Assembly (NCBI GenBank): GCA_026315105.1
Contig: JAOYRU010002393.1
Coordinates: 18,501-82,500 of the forward strand
DNA length: 64,000 nt
Direction: 5' to 3'
Source of the DNA: Locusta migratoria
Lineage: Eukaryota > Arthropoda > Insecta > Orthoptera > Acrididae
Both the position numbers and the translations under genes were made by a program. Below are positions 21,155 to 33,246 of the stretch, piece by piece. The notes beneath the pieces were generated by a model. It was not told the DNA's origin, ran no database searches, and worked only from the letters and a program-made list of their open reading frames with translations. How positions within the stretch are numbered: position 1 is the stretch's first letter; each line of letters starts with the position of its first letter.

Positions 21155-21732
21155 CTTTTTTTTTCCTGTTGAGTTTTCCGTTTTTTACGTTTTTCCTTTA
21201 TGGTGACACATTGTGCCGAGTGCCTTTCTTTTAATTGTTTATCAGTCATGCGTTCTATCGACAGTGCATGTACACTGGATAGTTTTGTGTTTTGGATTCT
21301 GTGTATTTGTGGCGGGCTTGCCCCTGGTCATTTTATTGGTGTTGATTTTACGGTTTCTTTTAATTTTTTCTGGTGCATTGTACCGGGTGACTTTTACTTT
21401 GTCAGTTTATGCTGTTTTCTTGATAGTGAATGAACACTGGACTATTTGTGTTTGGTTCTCTATGCACACTGTGGTGTGTTACGTCCAGAACGGATCTTTG
21501 ATTTCTCTCATCTTATTATTCTTTCTTCGCGTCCGATATGAAGTTACCGGATTCTTCCTTCTTTTGGCTCAGTTTGTATTCCACACAAGAGGACCACAGG
21601 ATTACCGAAAGAAGAATATCAATACATAGAAAAAGAAAAAAAAAAAACATCGGGGGACCCTTTTGTTTCTTAGCCGACGAAGGCTTTAATGGTGAGCGAA
21701 AGGACGGGGTGTAGGGGAGTAGGGAGCCCCGG
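21155..21732 (+). other. element 1 3' UTR
   Basis: T-rich in its first half, with no conserved coding. Near the end it holds an internal A-rich run (about 21629-21647), then an 80-bp G-rich segment. That segment includes a short hairpin AGCC-GACGAA-GGCT (21672-21685), G runs at 21652-21656, 21706-21709, 21713-21716 and 21722-21724, and CCCCGG just before the tail. Elements of the L1/Tx1 group often use a 3' structure for RT recognition, so the hairpin is a candidate. A 138-codon frame at 21213-21629 is hydrophobic and low in complexity, and I do not call it. Confidence 0.65.
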
Positions 21733-21746
21733 AAAAAAAAAAAAAA

Positions 21747-21793
<47 letters not shown>
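21733..21793 (+). repeat. poly(A) tail of element 1
   Basis: 61 nt, all A except one C at 21747, directly joined to U1 nt 54 (GAGACCTTTCC). A homopolymeric tail is typical of the L1/Tx1 type of retrotransposition. Its length suggests a young insertion, though assembly of homopolymers is error-prone. Confidence 0.9.
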
Positions 21794-21796
<3 letters not shown>

Positions 21797-21903
21797 ACCT
21801 TTCCATTGCACTTCGGTTAGGTTGACCCCTGCGATTACCTCTAATGTAGGTAACTCGGGCGCATAATTTTTGGTAGTCGGGACTGCGTTCGCGCTGTCCC
21901 GTT
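21794..21903 (+). pseudogene. U1: U1 snRNA 3' fragment, unit 8
   Basis: U1 nt 54-163 resume directly after the poly(A) tail, carrying stem-loop II, stem-loop III, the Sm site and stem-loop IV unchanged. Together with the 26-nt 5' fragment this leaves 27 nt (nt 27-53: the stem-loop I loop, its 3' strand and AGGGC) absent. The fragment has no promoter of its own. Confidence 0.95.
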
Positions 21904-22414
21904 CTCAAATTGTTTCAAAACTCAGCACGCAATAACAGAAGCTTGCCAGTATACAGCAAGCTGCAACTAGATAGGCACAAAACGGTTAGCTGCACGTCAA
22001 GGGACCTGGCGTCGAACCCAGAGCCACCCAGCGCGCGGCCCACTCCGCAACGACCTCGGACGTGCGCCCTTAGTAGCAGAAGCCACGACGACGCAACCCC
22101 CGCACAGCGTCCGAAAATAGCAGTCGGACAGCCATTTCGGCCCTTCTCTATCCATCGATGATTGCGCACCGACGGTAAATCGGCGGTGCATCGACCCCTG
22201 CACGGCCGGCTAGTGTGATGGGGCGGTTGGGCCCACAGCAGCCGATGAGCGGCCGTAGGCGGTGCAGCGTGTATCGAGGTATAAGACGGGCCGAAATCAA
22301 GCGTCTAGCGTAGCGTCTTACGACTTGCAGACTTGCGGCACTTGGGGTGCTGGGGTCGTAGTCGGGTCGTGAACTGGAGACAACAAGAGCGAGAAAAATG
22401 AAAATGAAATTGCG

Positions 22415-22532
22415 GCCAACAGCACCCTGTTTTCCCAGGTGGTCACCCATCCAAGTACTGACAAGGCCCGACGTTGCTTAACTTCGGTGATCGGACGAGA
22501 ACCGGTGTTTTCAACGTGGTATGGCCGTTGGC
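22415..22532 (-). rRNA. 5S rRNA: 5S rRNA, unit 8
   Basis: Intact despite the insertion in the neighbouring U1 gene; identical by eye to unit 1. Confidence 0.97.
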
Positions 22533-23883
22533 GAGCAAATTGTGCAACATGAAACGACAAGTCTGCGTCGGACCATGTCTCTTAATTTCCACACTGAGTG
22601 TTTATTTACCTGGCAGTAAACCCACGAGGCTGGCATAAAACGGCCGATCCAGATTTCGTGAAATGAAATAACATTTCTTTATGGAATGCATTTAGAAAAT
22701 TAAAACTTTCGTACCTATTCTCCCTACTAGGGACGAAAAAATAGAAACACTTTCTGTTATTATGTTACAGTTGCGACTTGACAAATTCGTTAGATAGTCC
22801 AAATTCGTAGCAAAACAATGTCGTTAAATTACACCTGACAAAGACAATAAAACTCGCCTTCAATTAATTCGCTTTTGAATCATTTACATTACAAAACGTT
22901 CCACTTCCATTTTTTATGTACTTATTTTAGCGTTCATTATGTCTGATTTAACTTATCCCCTCCCCCCACCGACCGACCACCACAACTTCGCCTAAATAAA
23001 TAAGAGTGTAGGTGATACGAATTACTCCCTGCCCCATAACGCTTATGCCTAATGCAAAGGGTAAAACGTTTAATTTTTTTTCCTTAGACTTTGCCATGTA
23101 AGGGGAAAATGACGGCATATACTGGATTCAAATAGCAAAGAACCCAACTAAGCTTTCACAATCCTACTGACAAACAAGAAAAATATTTCTTACCTTGTAG
23201 TTTCTATTTGTTCATAGGTGTTCAGTCAGTAACGTAACCAACAATGTATGCTCATTCTTGGTTTCTCTTGAATTCTACCAATGTGGGGTATGTTCAATGT
23301 GCACACTGTAAGGAATGCTGTCCAACATTCTTGGTCGTGTTTGACTGTCTGAGCTGTGGCGCTTCCGTTGCTAAGCAACAGACTCCAGCGATTGACAATA
23401 CTGCCTCAATTAGCAACATTAAACTCTCTCCTCGTGATAGGTAATGTAACCTATTTTTTTTTTTTTTTTTTTTTTTTTTACAGGGCGGAAAAGTCATCCC
23501 ACAAATGTCATTCGTCGTTACCATAGCAACAGGGAGAGCGTCTTTCTGATGGAAGGAGGGCCTGAGGCGGTAGACTGCACTTGTATGCCATCTTGCGGAG
23601 GATAGAGTGAGTTAGTTACTGCAGCAACGGTCCACGCCTGGACCGCGTGGTCCTCCCTTCCCGCGCGGTCCTCCCTCCCCGCGCAAAGTGCATCGATTTA
23701 CTTGGCAGTAGGCTGTAATTGCAACTACCTGACACTTAACTCGGCGGCTAAAAGCTGCATTCTAAGTAGAAACTGCAAGCATAGCGACCATGCTCTTTAA
23801 CAAGAGCTCTCGACGTCTTTCGTAATCGTCAAACATCTGTAGCGCGCGACGTTATAAATATTCGGCAGTGGGTGCGTGAAGGC

Positions 23884-24045
23884 ATACTTACCTGGCGTAG
23901 GAGACACCGTGATCATAAAGGCGGTTCTCCCAGGGCGAGACCTTTCCATTGCACTTCGGTTAGGTTGACCCCTGCGATTACCTCTAATGTAGGTAACTCG
24001 GGCGCATAATTTTTGGTAGTCGGACTGCGTTCGCGCTGTCCCGTT
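23884..24045 (+). ncRNA. U1: U1 snRNA, unit 9 (1-nt deletion in stem-loop IV)
   Basis: One G is missing near 24022: the copy reads GTCGGACTGCG where all others read GTCGGGACTGCG. The 5' strand of stem-loop IV becomes CGGAC and faces GTCCCG, leaving an unpaired base. The RNA would be 162 nt. The Sm site, stem-loops I and II and the promoter are normal. It could be a real variant or a base-call error in a G run. Confidence 0.9.
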
Positions 24046-24556
24046 CTCAAATTGTTTCAAAACTCAGCACGCAATAACAGAAGCTTGCCAGTATACAGCA
24101 AGCTGCAACTAGATAGGCACAAAACGGTTAGCTGCACGTCAAGGGACCTGGCGTCGAACCCAGAGCCACCCAGCGCGCGGCCCACTCCGCAACGACCTCG
24201 GACGTGCGCCCTTAGTAGCAGAAGCCACGACGACGCAACCCCCGCACAGCGTCCGAAAATAGCAGTCGGACAGCCATTTCGGCCCTTCTCTATCCATCGA
24301 TGATTGCGCACCGACGGTAAATCGGCGGTGCATCGACCCCTGCACGGCCGGCTAGTGTGATGGGGCGGTTGGGCCCACAGCAGCCGATGAGCGGCCGTAG
24401 GCGGTGCAGCGTGTATCGAGGTATAAGACGGGCCGAAATCAAGCGTCTAGCGTAGCGTCTTACGACTTGCAGACTTGCGGCACTTGGGGTGCTGGGGTCG
24501 TAGTCGGGTCGTGAACTGGAGACAACAAGAGCGAGAAAAATGAAAATGAAATTGCG

Positions 24557-24674
24557 GCCAACAGCACCCTGTTTTCCCAGGTGGTCACCCATCCAAGTAC
24601 TGACAAGGCCCGACGTTGCTTAACTTCGGTGATCGGACGAGAACCGGTGTTTTCAACGTGGTATGGCCGTTGGC
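24557..24674 (-). rRNA. 5S rRNA: 5S rRNA, unit 9
   Basis: Intact, identical by eye to unit 1. Confidence 0.97.
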
Positions 24675-26023
24675 GAGCAAATTGTGCAACATGAAACGAC
24701 AAGTCTGCGTCGGACCATGTCTCTTAATTTCCACACTGAGTGTTTATTTACCTGGCAGTAAACCCACGAGGCTGGCATAAAACGGCCGATCCAGATTTCG
24801 TGAAATGAAATAACATTTCTTTATGGAATGCATTTAGAAAATTAAAACTTTCGTACCTATTCTCCCTACTAGGGACGAAAAAATAGAAACACTTTCTGTT
24901 ATTATGTTACAGTTGCGACTTGACAAATTCGTTAGATAGTCCAAATTCGTAGCAAAACAATGTCGTTAAATTACACCTGACAAAGACAATAAAACTCGCC
25001 TTCAATTAATTCGCTTTTGAATCATTTACATTACAAAACGTTCCACTTCCATTTTTTATGTACTTATTTTAGCGTTCATTATGTCTGATTTAACTTATCC
25101 CCTCCCCCCACCGACCGACCACCACAACTTCGCCTAAATAAATAAGAGTGTAGGTGATACGAATTACTCCCTGCCCCATAACGCTTATGCCTAATGCAAA
25201 GGGTAAAACGTTTAATTTTTTTTCCTTAGACTTTGCCATGTAAGGGGAAAATGACGGCATATACTGGATTCAAATAGCAAAGAACCCAACTAAGCTTTCA
25301 CAATCCTACTGACAAACAAGAAAAATATTTCTTACCTTGTAGTTTCTATTTGTTCATAGGTGTTCAGTCAGTAACGTAACCAACAATGTATGCTCATTCT
25401 TGGTTTCTCTTGAATTCTACCAATGTGGGGTATGTTCAATGTGCACACTGTAAGGAATGCTGTCCAACATTCTTGGTCGTGTTTGACTGTCTGAGCTGTG
25501 GCGCTTCCGTTGCTAAGCAACAGACTCCAGCGATTGACAATACTGCCTCAATTAGCAACATTAAACTCTCTCCTCGTGATAGGTAATGTAACCTATTTTT
25601 TTTTTTTTTTTTTTTTTTTACAGGGCGGAAAAGTCATCCCACAAATGTCATTCGTCGTTACCATAGCAACAGGGAGAGCGTCTTTCTGATGGAAGGAGGG
25701 CCTGAGGCGGTAGACTGCACTTGTATGCCATCTTGCGGAGGATAGAGTGAGTTAGTTACTGCAGCAACGGTCCACGCCTGGACCGCGTGGTCCTCCCTTC
25801 CCGCGCGGTCCTCCCTCCCCGCGCAAAGTGCATCGATTTACTTGGCAGTAGGCTGTAATTGCAACTACCTGACACTTAACTCGGCGGCTAAAAGCTGCAT
25901 TCTAAGTAGAAACTGCAAGCATAGCGACCATGCTCTTTAACAAGAGCTCTCGACGTCTTTCGTAATCGTCAAACATCTGTAGCGCGCGACGTTATAAATA
26001 TTCGGCAGTGGGTGCGTGAAGGC

Positions 26024-26186
26024 ATACTTACCTGGCGTAGGAGACACCGTGATCATAAAGGCGGTTCTCCCAGGGCGAGACCTTTCCATTGCACTTCGGT
26101 TAGGTTGACCCCTGCGATTACCTCTAATGTAGGTAACTCGGGCGCATAATTTTTGGTAGTCGGGACTGCGTTCGCGCTGTCCCGTT
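26024..26186 (+). ncRNA. U1: U1 snRNA, unit 10
   Basis: Majority-type copy, no change seen. Confidence 0.96.
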
Positions 26187-26697
26187 CTCAAATTGTTTCA
26201 AAACTCAGCACGCAATAACAGAAGCTTGCCAGTATACAGCAAGCTGCAACTAGATAGGCACAAAACGGTTAGCTGCACGTCAAGGGACCTGGCGTCGAAC
26301 CCAGAGCCACCCAGCGCGCGGCCCACTCCGCAACGACCTCGGACGTGCGCCCTTAGTAGCAGAAGCCACGACGACGCAACCCCCGCACAGCGTCCGAAAA
26401 TAGCAGTCGGACAGCCATTTCGGCCCTTCTCTATCCATCGATGATTGCGCACCGACGGTAAATCGGCGGTGCATCGACCCCTGCACGGCCGGCTAGTGTG
26501 ATGGGGCGGTTGGGCCCACAGCAGCCGATGAGCGGCCGTAGGCGGTGCAGCGTGTATCGAGGTATAAGACGGGCCGAAATCAAGCGTCTAGCGTAGCGTC
26601 TTACGACTTGCAGACTTGCGGCACTTGGGGTGCTGGGGTCGTAGTCGGGTCGTGAACTGGAGACAACAAGAGCGAGAAAAATGAAAATGAAATTGCG

Positions 26698-26815
26698 GCC
26701 AACAGCACCCTGTTTTCCCAGGTGGTCACCCATCCAAGTACTGACAAGGCCCGACGTTGCTTAACTTCGGTGATCGGACGAGAACCGGTGTTTTCAACGT
26801 GGTATGGCCGTTGGC
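26698..26815 (-). rRNA. 5S rRNA: 5S rRNA, unit 10
   Basis: Intact, identical by eye to unit 1. Confidence 0.97.
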
Positions 26816-28163
26816 GAGCAAATTGTGCAACATGAAACGACAAGTCTGCGTCGGACCATGTCTCTTAATTTCCACACTGAGTGTTTATTTACCTGGCAGT
26901 AAACCCACGAGGCTGGCATAAAACGGCCGATCCAGATTTCGTGAAATGAAATAACATTTCTTTATGGAATGCATTTAGAAAATTAAAACTTTCGTACCTA
27001 TTCTCCCTACTAGGGACGAAAAAATAGAAACACTTTCTGTTATTATGTTACAGTTGCGACTTGACAAATTCGTTAGATAGTCCAAATTCGTAGCAAAACA
27101 ATGTCGTTAAATTACACCTGACAAAGACAATAAAACTCGCCTTCAATTAATTCGCTTTTGAATCATTTACATTACAAAACGTTCCACTTCCATTTTTTAT
27201 GTACTTATTTTAGCGTTCATTATGTCTGATTTAACTTATCCCCTCCCCCCACCGACCGACCACCACAACTTCGCCTAAATAAATAAGAGTGTAGGTGATA
27301 CGAATTACTCCCTGCCCCATAACGCTTATGCCTAATGCAAAGGGTAAAACGTTTAATTTTTTTTCCTTAGACTTTGCCATGTAAGGGGAAAATGACGGCA
27401 TATACTGGATTCAAATAGCAAAGAACCCAACTAAGCTTTCACAATCCTACTGACAAACAAGAAAAATATTTCTTACCTTGTAGTTTCTATTTGTTCATAG
27501 GTGTTCAGTCAGTAACGTAACCAACAATGTATGCTCATTCTTGGTTTCTCTTGAATTCTACCAATGTGGGGTATGTTCAATGTGCACACTGTAAGGAATG
27601 CTGTCCAACATTCTTGGTCGTGTTTGACTGTCTGAGCTGTGGCGCTTCCGTTGCTAAGCAACAGACTCCAGCGATTGACAATACTGCCTCAATTAGCAAC
27701 ATTAAACTCTCTCCTCGTGATAGGTAATGTAACCTATTTTTTTTTTTTTTTTTTTTTTTACAGGGCGGAAAAGTCATCCCACAAATGTCATTCGTCGTTA
27801 CCATAGCAACAGGGAGAGCGTCTTTCTGATGGAAGGAGGGCCTGAGGCGGTAGACTGCACTTGTATGCCATCTTGCGGAGGATAGAGTGAGTTAGTTACT
27901 GCAGCAACGGTCCATGCCTGGACCGCGTGGTCCTCCCTTCCCGCGCGGTCCTCCCTCCCCGCGCAAAGTGCATCGATTTACTTGGCAGTAGGCTGTAATT
28001 GCAACTACCTGACACTTAACTCGGCGGCTAAAAGCTGCATTCTAAGTAGAAACTGCAAGCATAGCGACCATGCTCTTTAACAAGAGCTCTCGACGTCTTT
28101 CGTAATCGTCAAACATCTGTAGCGCGCGACGTTATAAATATTCGGCAGTGGGTGCGTGAAGGC

Positions 28164-28326
28164 ATACTTACCTGGCGTAGGAGACACCGTGATCATAAAG
28201 GCGGTTCTCCCAGGGCGAGACCTTTCCATTGCACTTCGGTTAGGTTGACCCCTGCGATTACCTCTAATGTAGGTAACTCGGGCGCATAATTTTTGGTAGT
28301 CGGGACTGCGTTCGCGCTGTCCCGTT
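28164..28326 (+). ncRNA. U1: U1 snRNA, unit 11
   Basis: Majority-type copy. The unit has a private C-to-T spacer change at 27915. Confidence 0.96.
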
Positions 28327-28837
28327 CTCAAATTGTTTCAAAACTCAGCACGCAATAACAGAAGCTTGCCAGTATACAGCAAGCTGCAACTAGATAGGCA
28401 CAAAACGGTTAGCTGCACGTCAAGGGACCTGGCGTCGAACCCAGAGCCACCCAGCGCGCGGCCCACTCCGCAACGACCTCGGACGTGCGCCCTTAGTAGC
28501 AGAAGCCACGACGACGCAACCCCCGCACAGCGTCCGAAAATAGCAGTCGGACAGCCATTTCGGCCCTTCTCTATCCATCGATGATTGCGCACCGACGGTA
28601 AATCGGCGGTGCATCGACCCCTGCACGGCCGGCTAGTGTGATGGGGCGGTTGGGCCCACAGCAGCCGATGAGCGGCCGTAGGCGGTGCAGCGTGTATCGA
28701 GGTATAAGACGGGCCGAAATCAAGCGTCTAGCGTAGCGTCTTACGACTTGCAGACTTGCGGCACTTGGGGTGCTGGGGTCGTAGTCGGGTCGTGAACTGG
28801 AGACAACAAGAGCGAGAAAAATGAAAATGAAATTGCG

Positions 28838-28955
28838 GCCAACAGCACCCTGTTTTCCCAGGTGGTCACCCATCCAAGTACTGACAAGGCCCGACGTTGC
28901 TTAACTTCGGTGATCGGACGAGAACCGGTGTTTTCAACGTGGTATGGCCGTTGGC
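28838..28955 (-). rRNA. 5S rRNA: 5S rRNA, unit 11
   Basis: Intact, identical by eye to unit 1. Confidence 0.97.
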
Positions 28956-30305
28956 GAGCAAATTGTGCAACATGAAACGACAAGTCTGCGTCGGACCATG
29001 TCTCTTAATTTCCACACTGAGTGTTTATTTACCTGGCAGTAAACCCACGAGGCTGGCATAAAACGGCCGATCCAGATTTCGTGAAATGAAATAACATTTC
29101 TTTATGGAATGCATTTAGAAAATTAAAACTTTCGTACCTATTCTCCCTACTAGGGACGAAAAAATAGAAACACTTTCTGTTATTATGTTACAGTTGCGAC
29201 TTGACAAATTCGTTAGATAGTCCAAATTCGTAGCAAAACAATGTCGTTAAATTACACCTGACAAAGACAATAAAACTCGCCTTCAATTAATTCGCTTTTG
29301 AATCATTTACATTACAAAACGTTCCACTTCCATTTTTTATGTACTTATTTTAGCGTTCATTATGTCTGATTTAACTTATCCCCTCCCCCCACCGACCGAC
29401 CACCACAACTTCGCCTAAATAAATAAGAGTGTAGGTGATACGAATTACTCCCTGCCCCATAACGCTTATGCCTAATGCAAAGGGTAAAACGTTTAATTTT
29501 TTTTCCTTAGACTTTGCCATGTAAGGGGAAAATGACGGCATATACTGGATTCAAATAGCAAAGAACCCAACTAAGCTTTCACAATCCTACTGACAAACAA
29601 GAAAAATATTTCTTACCTTGTAGTTTCTATTTGTTCATAGGTGTTCAGTCAGTAACGTAACCAACAATGTATGCTCATTCTTGGTTTCTCTTGAATTCTA
29701 CCAATGTGGGGTATGTTCAATGTGCACACTGTAAGGAATGCTGTCCAACATTCTTGGTCGTGTTTGACTGTCTGAGCTGTGGCGCTTCCGTTGCTAAGCA
29801 ACAGACTCCAGCGATTGACAATACTGCCTCAATTAGCAACATTAAACTCTCTCCTCGTGATAGGTAATGTAACCAATTTTTTTTTTTTTTTTTTTTTTTT
29901 TACAGGGCGGAAAAGTCATCCCACAAATGTCATTCGTCGTTACCATAGCAACAGGGAGAGCGTCTTTCTGATGGAAGGAGGGCCTGAGGCGGTAGACTGC
30001 ACTTGTATGCCATCTTGCGGAGGATAGAGTGAGTTAGTTACTGCAGCAACGGTCCACGCCTGGACCGCGTGGTCCTCCCTTCCCGCGCGGTCCTCCCTCC
30101 CCGCGCAAAGTGCATCGATTTACTTGGCAGTAGGCTGTAATTGCAACTACCTGACACTTAACTCGGCGGCTAAAAGCTGCATTCTAAGTAGAAACTGCAA
30201 GCATAGCGACCATGCTCTTTAACAAGAGCTCTCGACGTCTTTCGTAATCGTCAAACATCTGTAGCGCGCGACGTTATAAATATTCGGCAGTGGGTGCGTG
30301 AAGGC

Positions 30306-30468
30306 ATACTTACCTGGCGTAGGAGACACCGTGATCATAAAGGCGGTTCTCCCAGGGCGAGACCTTTCCATTGCACTTCGGTTAGGTTGACCCCTGCGAT
30401 TACCTCTAATGTAGGTAACTCGGGCGCATAATTTTTGGTAGTCGGGACTGCGTTCGCGCTGTCCCGTT
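30306..30468 (+). ncRNA. U1: U1 snRNA, unit 12
   Basis: Majority-type copy. The unit shares with unit 13 a T-to-A change (29875) at the edge of the poly-T tract. Confidence 0.96.
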
Positions 30469-30979
30469 CTCAAATTGTTTCAAAACTCAGCACGCAATAA
30501 CAGAAGCTTGCCAGTATACAGCAAGCTGCAACTAGATAGGCACAAAACGGTTAGCTGCACGTCAAGGGACCTGGCGTCGAACCCAGAGCCACCCAGCGCG
30601 CGGCCCACTCCGCAACGACCTCGGACGTGCGCCCTTAGTAGCAGAAGCCACGACGACGCAACCCCCGCACAGCGTCCGAAAATAGCAGTCGGACAGCCAT
30701 TTCGGCCCTTCTCTATCCATCGATGATTGCGCACCGACGGTAAATCGGCGGTGCATCGACCCCTGCACGGCCGGCTAGTGTGATGGGGCGGTTGGGCCCA
30801 CAGCAGCCGATGAGCGGCCGTAGGCGGTGCAGCGTGTATCGAGGTATAAGACGGGCCGAAATCAAGCGTCTAGCGTAGCGTCTTACGACTTGCAGACTTG
30901 CGGCACTTGGGGTGCTGGGGTCGTAGTCGGGTCGTGAACTGGAGACAACAAGAGCGAGAAAAATGAAAATGAAATTGCG

Positions 30980-31097
30980 GCCAACAGCACCCTGTTTTCC
31001 CAGGTGGTCACCCATCCAAGTACTGACAAGGCCCGACGTTGCTTAACTTCGGTGATCGGACGAGAACCGGTGTTTTCAACGTGGTATGGCCGTTGGC
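30980..31097 (-). rRNA. 5S rRNA: 5S rRNA, unit 12
   Basis: Intact, identical by eye to unit 1. Confidence 0.97.
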
Positions 31098-32015
31098 GAG
31101 CAAATTGTGCAACATGAAACGACAAGTCTGCGTCGGACCATGTCTCTTAATTTCCACACTGAGTGTTTATTTACCTGGCAGTAAACCCACGAGGCTGGCA
31201 TAAAACGGCCGATCCAGATTTCGTGAAATGAAATAACATTTCTTTATGGAATGCATTTAGAAAATTAAAACTTTCGTACCTATTCTCCCTACTAGGGACG
31301 AAAAAATAGAAACACTTTCTGTTATTATGTTACAGTTGCGACTTGACAAATTCGTTAGATAGTCCAAATTCGTAGCAAAACAATGTCGTTAAAATACACC
31401 TGACAAAGACAATAAAACTCGCCTTCAATTAATTCGCTTTTGAATCATTTACATTACAAAACGTTCCACTTCCATTTTTTATGTACTTATTTTAGCGTTC
31501 ATTATGTCTGATTTAACTTATCCCCTCCCCCCACCGACCGACCACCACAACTTCGCCTAAATAAATAAGAGTGTAGGTGATACGAATTACTCCCTGCCCC
31601 ATAACGCTTATGCCTAATGCAAAGGGTAAAACGTTTAATTTTTTTTCCTTAGACTTTGCCATGTAAGGGGAAAATGACGGCATATACTGGATTCAAATAG
31701 CAAAGAACCCAACTAAGCTTTCACAATCCTACTGACAAACAAGAAAAATATTTCTTACCTTGTAGTTTCTATTTGTTCATAGGTGTTCAGTCAGTAACGT
31801 AACCAACAATGTATGCTCATTCTTGGTTTCTCTTGAATTCTACCAATGTGGGGTATGTTCAATGTGCACACTGTAAGGAATGCTGTCCAACATTCTTGGT
31901 CGTGTTTGACTGTCTGAGCTGTGGCGCTTCCGTTGCTAAGCAACAGACTCCAGCGATTGACAATACTGCCTCAATTAGCAACATTAAACTCTCTCCTCGT
32001 GATAGGTAATGTAAC

Positions 32016-32053
<38 letters not shown>

Positions 32054-32454
32054 GGGCGGAAAAGTCATCCCACAAATGTCATTCGTCGTTACCATAGCAA
32101 CAGGGAGAGCGTCTTTCTGATGGAAGGAGGGCCTGAGGCGGTAGACTGCACTTGTATGCCATCTTGCGGAGGATAGAGTGAGTTAGTTACTGCAGCAACG
32201 GTCCACGCCTGGACCGCGTGGTCCTCCCTTCCCGCGCGGTCCTCCCTCCCCGCGCAAAGTGCATCGATTTACTTGGCAGTAGGCTGTAATTGCAACTACC
32301 TGACACTTAACTCGGCGGCTAAAAGCTGCATTCTAAGTAGAAACTGCAAGCATAGCGACCATGCTCTTTAACAAGAGCTCTCGACGTCTTTCGTAATCGT
32401 CAAACATCTGTAGCGCGCGACGTTATAAATATTCGGCAGTGGGTGCGTGAAGGC

Positions 32455-32617
32455 ATACTTACCTGGCGTAGGAGACACCGTGATCATAAAGGCGGTTCTC
32501 CCAGGGCGAGACCTTTCCATTGCACTTCGGTTAGGTTGACCCCTGCGATTACCTCTAATGTAGGTAACTCGGGCGCATAATTTTTGGTAGTCGGGACTGC
32601 GTTCGCGCTGTCCCGTT
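32455..32617 (+). ncRNA. U1: U1 snRNA, unit 13
   Basis: Majority-type copy, in the longest canonical unit (2149 bp, long poly-T). It shares the poly-T-edge change with unit 12 (32017) and has a private change at 31394. Confidence 0.96.
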
Positions 32618-33128
32618 CTCAAATTGTTTCAAAACTCAGCACGCAATAACAGAAGCTTGCCAGTATACAGCAAGCTGCAACTAGATAGGCACAAAACGGT
32701 TAGCTGCACGTCAAGGGACCTGGCGTCGAACCCAGAGCCACCCAGCGCGCGGCCCACTCCGCAACGACCTCGGACGTGCGCCCTTAGTAGCAGAAGCCAC
32801 GACGACGCAACCCCCGCACAGCGTCCGAAAATAGCAGTCGGACAGCCATTTCGGCCCTTCTCTATCCATCGATGATTGCGCACCGACGGTAAATCGGCGG
32901 TGCATCGACCCCTGCACGGCCGGCTAGTGTGATGGGGCGGTTGGGCCCACAGCAGCCGATGAGCGGCCGTAGGCGGTGCAGCGTGTATCGAGGTATAAGA
33001 CGGGCCGAAATCAAGCGTCTAGCGTAGCGTCTTACGACTTGCAGACTTGCGGCACTTGGGGTGCTGGGGTCGTAGTCGGGTCGTGAACTGGAGACAACAA
33101 GAGCGAGAAAAATGAAAATGAAATTGCG

Positions 33129-33246
33129 GCCAACAGCACCCTGTTTTCCCAGGTGGTCACCCATCCAAGTACTGACAAGGCCCGACGTTGCTTAACTTCG
33201 GTGATCGGACGAGAACCGGTGTTTTCAACGTGGTATGGCCGTTGGC
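33129..33246 (-). rRNA. 5S rRNA: 5S rRNA, unit 13
   Basis: Intact, identical by eye to unit 1. Confidence 0.97.

Larger units (their letters stand above)
16296..21793 (+). mobile_element. U1-gene-targeted non-LTR retrotransposon, element 1 (full length)
   Basis: A 5498-bp insertion in sense with the U1 gene. It has no terminal repeats, two consecutive ORFs in the same frame, a 3' UTR of about 580 bp and a poly(A) tail (21733-21793, one C at 21747). ORF1 carries a CCHC knuckle; ORF2 carries an APE-like endonuclease followed by a reverse transcriptase. This places it among APE-type non-LTR elements. The RT motifs and the ORF1 layout are closest in my judgement to the Tx1/L1 group, which includes other RNA-gene-specific families (Keno in U2, Mutsu in 5S). 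Both ORFs are unbroken, so it looks recent and possibly active. Element-proper 5' UTR is 16296-16393. U1 nt 27-53 are missing at the site and no target duplication is seen. Confidence 0.95.

Noticed and set aside
21213..21629. 138-codon frame in the 3' UTR of element 1
   Set aside because: It is hydrophobic, T-rich and low in complexity, starts after the ORF2 stop without a known domain, and is typical of T-rich UTR sequence.
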